This document shows positions 9,813 through 19,070 of a stretch of DNA of 64,000 nucleotides, in pieces; within the stretch, counting starts at the first letter, position 1, and the number at the start of each line of letters is the position of its first letter. The position numbers and the translations under genes were made by a program. The notes beneath the pieces were generated by a model, which saw only the letters and a program-made list of their open reading frames with translations, was not told where the DNA came from and made no database searches. Location of the stretch: positions 62,001 to 126,000 of the forward strand of contig NZ_CP100470.1 of NCBI RefSeq assembly GCF_030323145.1. Reading direction: 5' to 3'. Source of the DNA: Mesorhizobium sp. C432A (GTDB lineage Bacteria; Pseudomonadota; Alphaproteobacteria; Rhizobiales; Rhizobiaceae).

Positions 9813-9836
9813 CAATTAGTACGGCAATTAGTACGG
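9813..9836 (+). repeat. Tandem 12-bp direct repeat beside the tRNA scar
   Basis: CAATTAGTACGG occurs twice head to tail (9813-9824, 9825-9836), and an inverted CCGTAC lies at 9799-9804. They are 43 bases from the tRNA fragment. Short direct repeats beside an att site can be arm-type recombinase sites; that is inference. If they are, they would belong to a second element on the right. Confidence 0.45.
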
Positions 9837-10112
9837 AGTTTTTGACAATCAATCCGCCATTCTGATGTGTATTCGCTTGGGGTTACCAGCGACCCAACGT
9901 CTCGAGCCGCGCGAAGCACTTGCGCGGCAAGTTTAGAGTCACGGCACGCCTCGGCCGACGATCCGAGGACGGCAAAGGCCATCGCCGAGATGAACAGCGC
10001 GGCAACTTAACACCCGATATGTCTTGGTTAGAGCACGTGAGCGTTGTAATATTCGATCTTCGGAAGCACGCCCTTCTATTGATATCTGGCCTGAGCTATC
10101 CGAGGAGATACC

Positions 10113-11588
10113 ATGGCGCCTGGGTTGCCAAGCATGCCTCGTGTGCTAGCGGCGCAATACATCCGCATGTCAACCGAACACCAGCGCTATTCGCTGGAAA
10201 ACCAGGCCGCGGCAATCGCGGAGTATGCAGAAACATGGGGGTATGCTGTCGTTCAGACCTATGCCGATGCCGGCAAAAGTGGGCTAAGCCTGAAAGGGAG
10301 GGATGGTCTCAAGCAATTGTTGGCCGATGTCGTGACAGGCCAACACGCTTATTCAGCTGTTCTGGTTCTGGATGTAAGCCGGTGGGGTCGATTTCAAGAT
10401 ACGGACCAGGCCGCACACTACGAGTTTCTTTGTCGAGATGCTGGAGTCAGCGTTGAGTATTGCGGTGAACCTTTCGAAAACGATGGCAGCATGGTTTCGA
10501 GCATCGTCAAAAATCTGAAGCGCGTGATGGCGGGAGAGTACAGCCGGGAATTGTCGTCGAAAATCTCAAGGGCGCAAACGCAGCAGGCACGCCTTGGGTT
10601 TAAGCAAGGTGGTAATTTGCCGTATGGGATACGACGGCTCCTGGTCAATAAAGATGGTGAGCCCCGATTTTTGCTCGGACCCGGTGAGCAAAAGGGACTG
10701 AGCACTGATCGTGTGATTGTTGTGCCAGGCCCGCCGGAGGAGCTCAGAACAGTTCGCCGAATTTTTCGCATGTTTGTCAGTCAAAAGCGAAGCATGCTGA
10801 ACATTGTGAAGGTGCTGAACGATGAGCTGGTTCCTTCGACCGACGGCTGCGCGTGGACCCCCGGGCGTGTCAAAAGCGTGCTGACCAGCGAGCTGATGGT
10901 TGGATATTACGTGTACAACCGAACGACGCAAAAAATGAGGGGAGAAACGAAACGCAACCCTCCGTTTCTGTGGGTTAGAGTCAAGATGATGGACCCGATT
11001 GTCGACGGTAAGGTTTTTGCGAAAGCGCAGCGGGAGTTGGCATTTAAACGTGGCTACGGGTTTACAAAAGCCGACATGCTCAAGAGACTGAAGCGGCTCT
11101 TTAAGGAAAGAAAAAGACTGTCTTCGAGGATAATTGATGACTGCCTATACACGCCCTGCGCAAGATCTTACGATAAGCATTTTGGAAGCCGTCGGGCCGC
11201 CTACGCAATTGTCGGGTACAAGTGCCGGGCGGTTGCTAGGCGCGGTCGATGGTACTCCAATGATGAACTTCTAGATGGTATCCGGCGACTACATAATAAG
11301 TTCGGATACGTTACACTAGCGCTTATCGATGCGGATTCACAACTGCCCACGTATCGCGTGTTCGCTGAACGCTTCGGCTCGATGTTTAAGGCCTACGAAC
11401 TGGCGGGCTTCCCCACCACCAGGGGAGAACAGGCCGAGGCAGCACGAAGAAGGGCCAAGCTACGGTCCTTCGAGCCACGCCGAACCGACGTTTCAAAGCC
11501 CGTTCCAGACACAGCACTCATCGAAGAGGTCGCGTCCTCTGACTCGCAATCGAATGATATGCCAAAGCATATCAGACGTTTCACCTGA
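10113..11588 (+). CDS. Serine-family site-specific recombinase
   Basis: A 491-aa protein. The N-terminal resolvase catalytic domain begins AAQYIRMSTEHQRYSLENQ (catalytic Ser in RMST), continues with DAGKSGLSLKGRDGL, and has VLDVSRWGRFQD near residue 90. A recombinase domain follows (VRRIFRMFVSQKRSMLNIVKVLN, with CAWTPGRVKSVL). The C-terminus has a RRLHNKFGYVTLALID-type winged region rather than an obvious zinc ribbon. The start at ATG 10113 is preceded by GAGGAG; ATG 10134 is an alternative. It probably mobilises local DNA. Serine integrases do not usually use tRNA 3' ends, so its link to the tRNA scar is uncertain. Confidence 0.85.
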   Translation: MAPGLPSMPRVLAAQYIRMSTEHQRYSLENQAAAIAEYAETWGYAVVQTYADAGKSGLSLKGRDGLKQLLADVVTGQHAYSAVLVLDVSRWGRFQDTDQAAHYEFLCRDAGVSVEYCGEPFENDGSMVSSIVKNLKRVMAGEYSRELSSKISRAQTQQARLGFKQGGNLPYGIRRLLVNKDGEPRFLLGPGEQKGLSTDRVIVVPGPPEELRTVRRIFRMFVSQKRSMLNIVKVLNDELVPSTDGCAWTPGRVKSVLTSELMVGYYVYNRTTQKMRGETKRNPPFLWVRVKMMDPIVDGKVFAKAQRELAFKRGYGFTKADMLKRLKRLFKERKRLSSRIIDDCLYTPCARSYDKHFGSRRAAYAIVGYKCRAVARRGRWYSNDELLDGIRRLHNKFGYVTLALIDADSQLPTYRVFAERFGSMFKAYELAGFPTTRGEQAEAARRRAKLRSFEPRRTDVSKPVPDTALIEEVASSDSQSNDMPKHIRRFT

Positions 11589-11605
11589 TATACAGAGACA
11601 TATCG

Positions 11606-11908
11606 ATGCGCCATGAGACCGACGACATCATTCAAACTCTGCGTCGCGCCCGCAGAGACAAAGGGCTAAGCCAGCGCAAGCTCAGCACACGGATCGGAGT
11701 GCCGCAAAGCCATATCTCCAAGATCGAGAGCGGGGCAACTGACCTCAGGCTTTCGAGCTTGGTCGAGCATGCCCGCGCACTTGATCATGAAGTGGTCGTT
11801 GTACCGCGCAGGGCGCTGTCCGCAGTTAAAGCAATTGTCGCCAACTCAGCGCTGCACAAGGGCATCATCCTGCGGCGTCCAGCATATCAATTCGACGATG
11901 ACGACTAG
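11606..11908 (+). CDS. XRE-family HTH protein, HipB-like antitoxin or repressor
   Basis: A 100-aa protein with one XRE helix-turn-helix (residues about 8-62: LRRARRDKGLSQRKLSTRIG, then SHISKIESG) and a short C-terminal tail ending DDDD. The size and layout resemble HipB-type antitoxins, but no hipA follows: the next 185 bases hold no gene. It starts 17 bases after the recombinase stop, so the two may be cotranscribed. It could equally regulate the recombinase. Confidence 0.7.
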   Translation: MRHETDDIIQTLRRARRDKGLSQRKLSTRIGVPQSHISKIESGATDLRLSSLVEHARALDHEVVVVPRRALSAVKAIVANSALHKGIILRRPAYQFDDDD

Positions 11909-12093
11909 GATGCCTGTTGCGCCGGCATCGTTACCCAGCCCTGCCGGTGCGACCCGGGTGCGAACCAAGTCGAGGCTTCCGAAGCATCGCTCAAGGCTTG
12001 CGCGGCAACCAAGTCATTGGTGCCTGCAACTAGCCGCCAGCTTTTCCGTTAGATGGTTTGCCCGGAGATGCTGCCGGTTCAACGCCAATTCCG

Positions 12094-13005
12094 TCATGCG
12101 GGATCCCGCAGCGCATCGGCGAGCCGTTCCCTTGCCAGTTGCAGTTGGCCGCTTAACTTGCGTCCCCGCTGCCAGAACACGACGTAGTGATAAATTGCGC
12201 TTGGCTCAAAGGGCCGAAACTGGAGGCCAAAGAACGCACACTCTTTCGCAACGATACTGTTGGTCACCGAGATCCCGATACCAGCCGCAATGAATGCAGC
12301 CTCATGCCCGTTGGCGTCAACCTCGACGGCAATATTCGGCTCCACGCCCATGTAGCGCAGAGCGTTCAAGTCCATCTGGTGAGTATTTTGGCGCGGCTCT
12401 ATATCTATCATTGGCTCGTCGCGCAAATCTTCCGGCGTTATCAGGTCCTTCTCGCCCAGCCGATGCCCCGCCGGAAAGAGACAGACATTGGTCGCAGTCG
12501 CGACCGGCATCCAATCAAAGAGTCTTTCGTCGAGTGGTAGACGCGATAGGCCCAGATCAGCACGCCCGTTGAGAACATGCTCTGCGACGTCCTGGTAGCT
12601 GCCCGACTTGACGTGGAAGACACATGAGCGGTCATCGACACGGATCTGCCTGACAGCCCGCGGGACAAGGGTGAAGCAAAAGATGTCTGGCGCCGCGATG
12701 CCGATTGCATGACCCTCAATTCCCTTCAGCGCCGCGATCGACTTTCCAACCCTGTCAAGGCTCAAGAACGTCCCATCGATCTCGCGAAGCAATTCCCAGG
12801 CCTGCGCCGTTGCGACGAGCCGGTTTCCCTCGCGCCTAAACAGCGGCACGGTAAGCGCCGTCTCCAATTGCGCGACCTGTTGGCTTACCGCCGACTGGGT
12901 GACGCGAAGGACCTTGGCGGCCTGACGTTCAGACCCCAGTCGCACGACCTCTCGGAAAATCTGCAGCTGGCGGAGTGTTACCCCTGTGTTCGCAATCTCG
13001 ACCAA
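12094..13005 (-). CDS. LysR-type transcriptional regulator
   Basis: A 303-aa protein, full length for the family. The N-terminal winged HTH reads TLRQLQIFREVVRLGSERQA and then SAVSQQVAQLE; the C-terminal effector-binding domain follows. It is transcribed away from the ABC-transporter operon at 13.4 kb, the standard arrangement for a LysR regulator that controls its divergent neighbour, and a T-N11-A dyad lies between them. The inducer is probably the transported compound or a product of it. Confidence 0.85.
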   Translation of the reverse strand: MVEIANTGVTLRQLQIFREVVRLGSERQAAKVLRVTQSAVSQQVAQLETALTVPLFRREGNRLVATAQAWELLREIDGTFLSLDRVGKSIAALKGIEGHAIGIAAPDIFCFTLVPRAVRQIRVDDRSCVFHVKSGSYQDVAEHVLNGRADLGLSRLPLDERLFDWMPVATATNVCLFPAGHRLGEKDLITPEDLRDEPMIDIEPRQNTHQMDLNALRYMGVEPNIAVEVDANGHEAAFIAAGIGISVTNSIVAKECAFFGLQFRPFEPSAIYHYVVFWQRGRKLSGQLQLARERLADALRDPA

Positions 13006-13154
13006 GTTTGCTCCCGTCGGTCGTGCCCGGCGCTTTTACGCCCGCAGTCGTTGACCGACACGACAACAACTTATCATGCGGCAGCGTGACCTGTTGAGCA
13101 AGCACGATTATTGGGCAGAAAACGCGCGTTTTCGGCACTAGCGCACGATTGGCT

Positions 13155-13173
13155 ATATTAGCTCAGCTTATAT
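13155..13173. promoter_or_regulatory. Candidate LysR-binding dyad (T-N11-A)
   Basis: ATATTAGC-TCA-GCTTATAT is a near-perfect interrupted palindrome (7 of 8 arm positions) containing the T-N11-A signature of LysR operators. It sits in the divergent intergenic region about 150 bases from the lysR start. A separate perfect 16-bp palindrome, GAAAACGCGCGTTTTC, lies at 13118-13133. Confidence 0.5.
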
Positions 13174-13467
13174 GAAAAGAATCTGGCTTATAAATTGACC
13201 GGTCCACTTCTCTTGGCCGATTGTAGTGCCAGATCACGGTCAAGCTTCGTCGCCCGCTGAGATGAACTCTCGGGCGTCGCCCAGCCGCTGCCGGGTTTCA
13301 ACGCAGAACGGGAATGACGGATGATGCGACCTTGGTCGGCAGCAGTGCGGAGCTTTTGTCCCAGTTCCGGGAAGGCTCGATTGCCAAAGCGGTTGGCGCG
13401 CATCGCATGTACGGCGGGAGCCGTTTCGTTGGCACCCTCCGATCTCGATAGGCCAGGCTGCGATGAT

Positions 13468-14232
13468 GTGGCGGCCCTCAGGGTAGAAGGACTTGAAAAA
13501 TCGTTCGGCAATTATCCCGTTCTACGCGGCGTTACGCTCACTGCCCACCGGCACGAGGTGATCGGCATTCTGGGAAGCAGCGGCTCGGGCAAGAGCACGC
13601 TGTTGCGCTGCCTCAACCTGCTTGAGATGCCGAACCGCGGGCGCATGTGGGTCTTGGGTGAGCGGTTGAAGCTTCGCGAGGCGGTAAACGGCCGTGGCGG
13701 CGCCATTCTTGACCGGCGCCAGATTCAAAGGGTGAGGGCCTCCCTGGGGATGGTCTTTCAGAGCTTCAACTTGTGGCCGCACAGAACGATCCTTGAGAAT
13801 GTCGCGGAAGGCCCAACGCACGTCCTGCGACAGTCACGGCGGGAAGCGATCGGGGTCGCGGAGCAATATCTCGCGCAGGTCGGCCTTGCGGACAGGCGCC
13901 ATCACTATCCGCACCACCTTTCGGGCGGGCAGCAGCAACGTGCGGGCATCGCCCGGGCTCTCGCCATGGAGCCCGCCGTTCTGTTGTTCGATGAGCCGAC
14001 GTCGGCGCTTGATCCCGAGTTGACCGGCGAGGTGCTCAAGGTCATCCGGTCACTGGCCGAGGAGGGGCGCACTATGCTTCTGGTAACCCATGAGCTCGCC
14101 TTCGCCAGAGAGGTCTCTACGCGCGCTGCGTTCATGCACGACGGCAAAATCGAAGAAGAGGGGCCATCGCGGCAGCTATTCCTTGAGCCGGCTTCCGAAC
14201 GGCTCCGCCGATTCCTTCAATCGCATTATTGA
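13468..14232 (+). CDS. Polar amino acid ABC transporter ATP-binding protein
   Basis: A 254-aa ATPase with Walker A GSSGSGKST, signature LSGGQQQRAGIARA, Walker B VLLFDEPTSALDP and H-loop LLVTHE, the pattern of the HisP/GlnQ/OccP group. The open frame extends to ATG 13321, but the extra 49 residues look non-homologous; GTG 13468 gives the usual family length. No strong ribosome site is seen at either, so the start is uncertain. It is the first gene of an operon with two permeases, a racemase-like enzyme, a binding protein and a CapA-like protein. Confidence 0.85.
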   Translation: MAALRVEGLEKSFGNYPVLRGVTLTAHRHEVIGILGSSGSGKSTLLRCLNLLEMPNRGRMWVLGERLKLREAVNGRGGAILDRRQIQRVRASLGMVFQSFNLWPHRTILENVAEGPTHVLRQSRREAIGVAEQYLAQVGLADRRHHYPHHLSGGQQQRAGIARALAMEPAVLLFDEPTSALDPELTGEVLKVIRSLAEEGRTMLLVTHELAFAREVSTRAAFMHDGKIEEEGPSRQLFLEPASERLRRFLQSHY

Positions 14233-14248
14233 TGGGGCGACCTGCGTC

Positions 14249-14914
14249 ATGAACGGCTTCGCCATACAATTCCTCCACGGACTCTGCATGACAGTGCTGG
14301 TCGCGGCCATCAGCGGTGTGCTGGGGACCGCCGTCGGCCTCGCCGGCGCCGCGTCGAAGCTGTCAGCGTATCGGATTCCGATGTGGCTGGCCGAGGTCTA
14401 CACGACCGTGATCAGGGGCGTGCCCGAACTGCTTGTGATCCTCCTCATCTATTTCGGAGGAACGGCCGCGATCACATTCGCGATCGGCCGATATGTCGAG
14501 ATCAGCGCCCTCTCGGCAGGGGTCATCGCGCTGACCGTCATTTTTGGCGCCTATTCCACCGAGATATTCCGCGGCGCGATCTTGAGTATCCCGCGTGGGC
14601 AATGGGAAGCCGCATCATCGATCGGCCTGAAATCCTGGCAGATTTGGTTGCTCGTGATCTTGCCGCAGATGGTGCGCGTGGCGTTGCCGGCCTTCTGCAA
14701 CCTCTGGATCTCGCTCCTCAAGGATACAGCGCTGATTTCGGTGGTCGGCCTGACAGATATTATGCGTGTCGCCTTCGTCGGCGCGGGCTCCATGAGGGCG
14801 CCGCTGACGTTCTATCTGGCCGCCTCCGCGCTCTACCTGCTGCTCACCAGCGTCTCGCTGTTGGCGTTCAGAAGGCTCGAGCAACACATCGCTGTGCCAG
14901 GCCAGTTGCGCTGA
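14249..14914 (+). CDS. Amino acid ABC transporter permease (HisM/HisQ family)
   Basis: A 221-aa membrane protein with about five hydrophobic segments. The family EAA-loop region reads QWEAASSIGLKSWQIWLLVILP, and TVIRGVPELLVILLIYFGG is the conserved N-terminal RGTP-type motif. I chose ATG 14249, just past the ATPase stop, because the longer frame overlaps the ATPase. It forms the inner-membrane channel with the next gene. Confidence 0.85.
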   Translation: MNGFAIQFLHGLCMTVLVAAISGVLGTAVGLAGAASKLSAYRIPMWLAEVYTTVIRGVPELLVILLIYFGGTAAITFAIGRYVEISALSAGVIALTVIFGAYSTEIFRGAILSIPRGQWEAASSIGLKSWQIWLLVILPQMVRVALPAFCNLWISLLKDTALISVVGLTDIMRVAFVGAGSMRAPLTFYLAASALYLLLTSVSLLAFRRLEQHIAVPGQLR

Positions 14915-14927
14915 GGGAGGAAGATAG

Positions 14928-15656
14928 ATGCAGATCGACATCTTCCTCCAAAGTATCGTGACACTGGCGAACGCAGCGTTCCTGACGATAGCGCTGACGG
15001 TCCCGTCGCTGGTGATCGGCTTCGTCATCTCCGTGCCCTTGGCATTCATGCGGGCATCGGACAGCCGATATCTTTCGTCGGCCATACTGGCCTACACCTA
15101 CGTGGTTCGCGGCACGCCGTTGCTGGTGCAACTCTTCCTTATCTACTACGGCCTCGGCCAGATCGACGTGATCCGCCACAGCCCCCTCTGGGTATTGTTG
15201 CGCGACCCCTTCTGGTGCGCGCTGCTCGCCTTCTCGCTGAACAGCGCCGCCTACACGACGGAACTCTTCCGGGGTGCAATCCAGGCGGTGCCTCGCGGAT
15301 TGGTCGAAGCCGCGGCAGCCGTCGGCATGTCACGTTTGCAGCAGGCAAGGCTCATCACATTTCCCATCGCGTTCCGCGCGGCATTGCCGTCCTACACCAA
15401 CGAGGTCATCGGGCTGCTGAAAGCCAGTTCCTTGGCCAGCACGGTGACGCTTCTCGAAATCACCGGCGTAGCGCGCCGGCTCGTTTCCGAGACTTTCGCG
15501 CCCTATGAAATATTCCTCGCCGCAGGCGTCATCTATCTCGCTCTCACATACCTAGTAACCTCGATCTTTCGCCTTCTGGAGAGGCACCTCGCAGGCGCTA
15601 AGCCGAAAGTAGCGCGAGAGACGGCGATGCTCTCGTTGCGGCGGATTTCGCCATGA
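14928..15656 (+). CDS. Amino acid ABC transporter permease
   Basis: A 242-aa permease, second of the pair. It has VVRGTPLLVQLFLIYYGL (family motif), the EAA loop VEAAAAVGMSRLQQARLITFP and several hydrophobic helices. A GGGAGG ribosome site precedes ATG 14928. The stop overlaps the next start (ATGA at 15653-15656), coupling it to the racemase-like gene. Similarity is to octopine/arginine/histidine-type systems; the substrate cannot be read from the sequence. Confidence 0.87.
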   Translation: MQIDIFLQSIVTLANAAFLTIALTVPSLVIGFVISVPLAFMRASDSRYLSSAILAYTYVVRGTPLLVQLFLIYYGLGQIDVIRHSPLWVLLRDPFWCALLAFSLNSAAYTTELFRGAIQAVPRGLVEAAAAVGMSRLQQARLITFPIAFRAALPSYTNEVIGLLKASSLASTVTLLEITGVARRLVSETFAPYEIFLAAGVIYLALTYLVTSIFRLLERHLAGAKPKVARETAMLSLRRISP

Positions 15657-16777
15657 CGGATGCGCTGTCCCAGTTAGCGTCCCCAGCTGCAGCGTCCTGT
15701 TGGCGCGAGATCAGCCTTTCGGCGATCATCCACAACTATCGCGCTGTCAGGGTTGCCGTGGGACCCGCCGTCAAGATCTTTGCCTGCCTCAAAAACGATG
15801 CCTATGGCTGTGGCGCCGCAGAGGTCGCAGCTGTACTGGCGGCCGAGGGGGTGGACGGGTTCGGCGTTGCCTCAGCGCGAGACGCCTATCGCGTCCGCTC
15901 GCGAGCTTCCCGAACGCCAATTCTGCTCTATCCCGGCATAAGTCCCCAATGGGCCAGGGATGTGTCGAAGCAGGACCTCACAATCACCCTTTCGAATGTA
16001 TCCGAGTTGGACGCCTGGGCGGCGACATCGGAAAGGCTGGCCGCCTTCGTCAAGGTCGATCTCGGTTTCTGGCGCGCCGGCGCACTTCCGTCCGAGATCG
16101 AAGGATTGCTCGATAGGGCCGCCGCTACACCCAATATCGACGTCAAGGGCTTGTACGCGCATTTGAACGAACTTCCAGGCACCGGGCCGACAGCCAGTGA
16201 GCAGTGGAGCCGCCTGAAAGACCTTTTGGCAACTATCAGTCGACGACCCGCTATCATCATGTTGTCCAGCAGCGACGGAGTGCTGCGCCATCCCGAGATG
16301 GATCTGGATGCGGTCGACCCTGGGGCAATGCTGTTCGGCATCGCGGACACGGCGAGGGCGGCACGCCCACTCACCCTCAAACCAGCGCTTCACGCGATCA
16401 AGGCTCGGCTCGTTTCGGTCAAACGGGCCGATGCCAGCATAGGCCCTGTACCTGATCTGCCCGGTTATAGCTCCGACATGCAAATCGGCGTGCTTGGCAT
16501 AGGCTGGGGACACGGCCTGCCGAGGGATTTGCCATTTGGCGCCAGCGCGATCATCCGTGGGAAGCGGATCCCGCTGCTTGCTCCCCTGCACCTGGAGCAT
16601 GTGCGTGTCGACCTGACCTGCATTCCGGATGCTGCCCTCGGCGACGAAGCGATCCTGCTCGGATCAGCCGATGGCGAACACATCGATCTCGCCGAACTGG
16701 CCAGGCATTGGCGCACCGACAGCGTCGGCATCTGCTGCGGGCTGCAGCCGGATCTGGCGCGGGTCTACACGCTCTGA
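15653..16777 (+). CDS. Alanine racemase-fold PLP enzyme
   Basis: A 374-aa protein with the alanine racemase N-terminal barrel. The PLP lysine lies in ACLKNDAYGCGA near residue 45, and FVKVDLGFWRAG and YAHLNE match family motifs. The usual C-terminal IGYADG motif, which in characterised racemases supplies the second catalytic Tyr, reads GIGWGHGLPR here, so Tyr appears replaced by Trp. It may racemise an imported amino acid or have a changed activity. Its embedding between permease and binding-protein genes points to metabolism of the imported compound rather than cell-wall D-Ala supply. Confidence 0.75.
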   Translation: MTDALSQLASPAAASCWREISLSAIIHNYRAVRVAVGPAVKIFACLKNDAYGCGAAEVAAVLAAEGVDGFGVASARDAYRVRSRASRTPILLYPGISPQWARDVSKQDLTITLSNVSELDAWAATSERLAAFVKVDLGFWRAGALPSEIEGLLDRAAATPNIDVKGLYAHLNELPGTGPTASEQWSRLKDLLATISRRPAIIMLSSSDGVLRHPEMDLDAVDPGAMLFGIADTARAARPLTLKPALHAIKARLVSVKRADASIGPVPDLPGYSSDMQIGVLGIGWGHGLPRDLPFGASAIIRGKRIPLLAPLHLEHVRVDLTCIPDAALGDEAILLGSADGEHIDLAELARHWRTDSVGICCGLQPDLARVYTL

Positions 16778-16820
16778 ACCCACGAACGGACATCGCAACC
16801 AAAAAAGGGGGAATCAAATC

Positions 16821-17666
16821 ATGCCTAAACATCTTTTGCCGATCGTCTTCGCAGCCATGTTATGGGCGATGGGCGCTCACGCCGGCACTCGAACCGCGAT
16901 CACCATCGCCTCCGAGGGTGCATCTCCGCCATGGGACTCGATCGATTCCAACGGCCGGCTCGTCGGCTACGACATCGACGTCGGCAAGGAATTGTGCCGC
17001 CGCATGGCCATCGAATGCAAGTTCGTAGCGCAGGATTGGGACGGGATCATCCCTGCACTTACCGTTGGAAAATACGACGCGATTATCTCTGGGATGTCCA
17101 TCACCGAGAAGCGCAAGAAGACCATATCGTTCTCTGCGCCCTACGCGATCGGCACCAACCAGATCGTCATGCGCCGGGATCTGAACTTGCCGCCAACCGA
17201 CATAAAGCTGAAGCTGGACCTCACCGGAATCGACGCCGGCAAACAGGCGATCCTCGACCAGCTCAAGGCGGCCCTGACTGGGAAAAATCTCGGCGTGCTG
17301 CGCTCCTCCAATTCCGAGGCAGTCTTGACCGACCTGTTCGGCAAAGTGGCGACGATCCGGAGCTACGACTCTCTGGAGAACCTGAAGCTTGATCTCGCCG
17401 CCGACCGGATCGACGGCGGATTAGCCGATTACTCCAACTGGAAGCTGTTTCTGGACAGTCCGGACGGACAAAACGCAGCTTTCTATGGTCCGCAACTCTT
17501 TGGCGGGACGTGGGGACCCGGCATTGGCATCGGCATCAGGAAGGACGATGGCGACCTGGTGGAGGCGTTCAACAAGGCGATTGCCGGCGCGGTCACCGAC
17601 GGCACGTTGAGGAAACTCAGCCTGCAATGGTTCGGCTTCGACATCTCTCCACCCGAGACGCCCTGA
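16821..17666 (+). CDS. Periplasmic amino acid-binding protein of the ABC transporter
   Basis: A 281-aa protein with a Sec signal peptide (LLPIVFAAMLWAMGAHAG). The mature start TAITIASEGASPPWDS and the signature GYDIDVGKELCRRM plus WDGIIPALTVGKYDAIISGM identify the SBP_bac_3 family, close in style to lysine/arginine/ornithine/octopine-binding proteins. ATG 16821 follows an AAAAGGGGG site. It supplies substrate to the two upstream permeases. Confidence 0.87.
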   Translation: MPKHLLPIVFAAMLWAMGAHAGTRTAITIASEGASPPWDSIDSNGRLVGYDIDVGKELCRRMAIECKFVAQDWDGIIPALTVGKYDAIISGMSITEKRKKTISFSAPYAIGTNQIVMRRDLNLPPTDIKLKLDLTGIDAGKQAILDQLKAALTGKNLGVLRSSNSEAVLTDLFGKVATIRSYDSLENLKLDLAADRIDGGLADYSNWKLFLDSPDGQNAAFYGPQLFGGTWGPGIGIGIRKDDGDLVEAFNKAIAGAVTDGTLRKLSLQWFGFDISPPETP

Positions 17667-17766
17667 GCGCCATCGCGCAAGTTCTCCAAATTGCGGCATG
17701 GCGGAGCAACAGGATCCGCCATGCCCTCCCCTGAAGTTCGTCCTTTTGAAAAGATTCGGTCCAACA

Positions 17767-18999
17767 ATGACACCCTTCACCGTGGCAATGACTGGCCAAT
17801 CCCTGATCCATCACGATATCCGCGCGTCATCGGACAGCAGTTTTCATGACCTTGTGCAGATGTTGAAGACCGCCGACGTCGCCTTCACCAATCTCGAGAC
17901 GACCATAACGGGACGTCACCCTGGCTGGCCGATGAAGGGATCGTTTTTCGGTTGCTCCGAACCGTTGGTCCTCGACGTTCTGGAAGATATGGGTATCAAC
18001 ACTCTCTCCTTGGCGAACAACCACGCCTTTGACCTGGGTCCAGGTGGGGTGCTGTCCACTATCGAGGAGGTGGGCGCGCGCGGGTTTCTCCATGCCGGCA
18101 CAGGCGCTGACCGTGCCACCGCGATGACACCCCGATCGAAGAGGTTGGGAGCCAAGACGGTTACCTTGGCTGCCATGGATGCCGGACCCGGACCGGCGAC
18201 GATGTATGCCGACGACGCAGCTTCCGACAGGCCCGCTCGGCCAGGCGTCAACAGGCTGGAGGTGCGTCGGCTCTTCGGGGTCGATCCTGAAAAGTTCGAC
18301 ATGCTGACCGCCATACAGTCGACATTCAAGAGCGGCGAGTTAGAGAGGGCAAACTATTACCAACCAGACGATCCGCCAGTCGTGAGCGACCCTCGCGATA
18401 TTGACTTCTATGGGACGGTGTTCCGACGGTCGGCCCAGAACCGACGGCACATTCTCATGGACCAAACCAGTGCGTCCAACCAGCTTGCCGCCATAAGCGA
18501 CGCCGCCCACCGTGGTGAGTTCGTCATAGCCTATCTTCACCATCACCATTGGGAGCCCGACTGGCGCGAAGTTCCCGACTGGGTGAGAGTATTCGCCAGA
18601 AGGTGCGTCGACGCCGGTGCGCGGATATTTGCCTGCCACGGCGCGCCTGTGCTGCAGCCGATGGAGATTTACAAATCTGCCCCACTGTTTTTTGGGCTCG
18701 GCAATTTCATCTTTCACGTTCCAGAGCACGAGGCTGAGTGGAACTCGGCCGACGTCTGGAAAAGCGTTGTCGCCCGTTGCTGCTTCAATGAGGGCGGGGC
18801 GCTCAGTGCCATGTCACTGGAACCGATCATCCTGGGCGGAGAGAAATCTCTTGAGACGGGGCTACCTCACACGAGGCGCGTGCCGGTGCTAGCCAGGAGC
18901 GAGATGGGCCGCTCAATCATCGCGGATCTTGCCCGGCGATCGGCGTCTTATGGCACGAAGATCGAAGCGGACTGCTCGTCAGGAAGATTAGTCTTATGA
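17767..18999 (+). CDS. CapA-like (PGA_cap) metallophosphatase-fold protein
   Basis: A 410-aa protein resembling the CapA domain of poly-gamma-glutamate systems. It has AMTGQSLI at the start, FTNLETTITG, SLANNHAFDLGPGG (NNH metal motif), YLHHHHWEPDW and FACHGAPVLQPMEIY with FFGLGNFIFH. ATG 17767 fits the domain start; ATG 17698 is possible. No signal peptide or membrane segment is evident, unlike classical CapA. It is the last gene of the transporter-racemase operon. Its pairing with a racemase-like enzyme hints at handling of a D-amino acid or gamma-glutamyl compound, but this is inference. Confidence 0.72.
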   Translation: MTPFTVAMTGQSLIHHDIRASSDSSFHDLVQMLKTADVAFTNLETTITGRHPGWPMKGSFFGCSEPLVLDVLEDMGINTLSLANNHAFDLGPGGVLSTIEEVGARGFLHAGTGADRATAMTPRSKRLGAKTVTLAAMDAGPGPATMYADDAASDRPARPGVNRLEVRRLFGVDPEKFDMLTAIQSTFKSGELERANYYQPDDPPVVSDPRDIDFYGTVFRRSAQNRRHILMDQTSASNQLAAISDAAHRGEFVIAYLHHHHWEPDWREVPDWVRVFARRCVDAGARIFACHGAPVLQPMEIYKSAPLFFGLGNFIFHVPEHEAEWNSADVWKSVVARCCFNEGGALSAMSLEPIILGGEKSLETGLPHTRRVPVLARSEMGRSIIADLARRSASYGTKIEADCSSGRLVL

Positions 19000-19070
19000 G
19001 CGCTGCTTAGGCCAGATTTGATCGCGTGACGAACACGGAAAGGCTGCCTCGGGCCGGAGACCAGAAGTCA

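Noticed and set aside
10113..11588. Serine recombinase as the integrase of the tra/trb element
   Set aside because: Elements of this class use tyrosine integrases with an RdfS-type excisionase, and a 6.8-kb metabolic operon separates the recombinase from traR.
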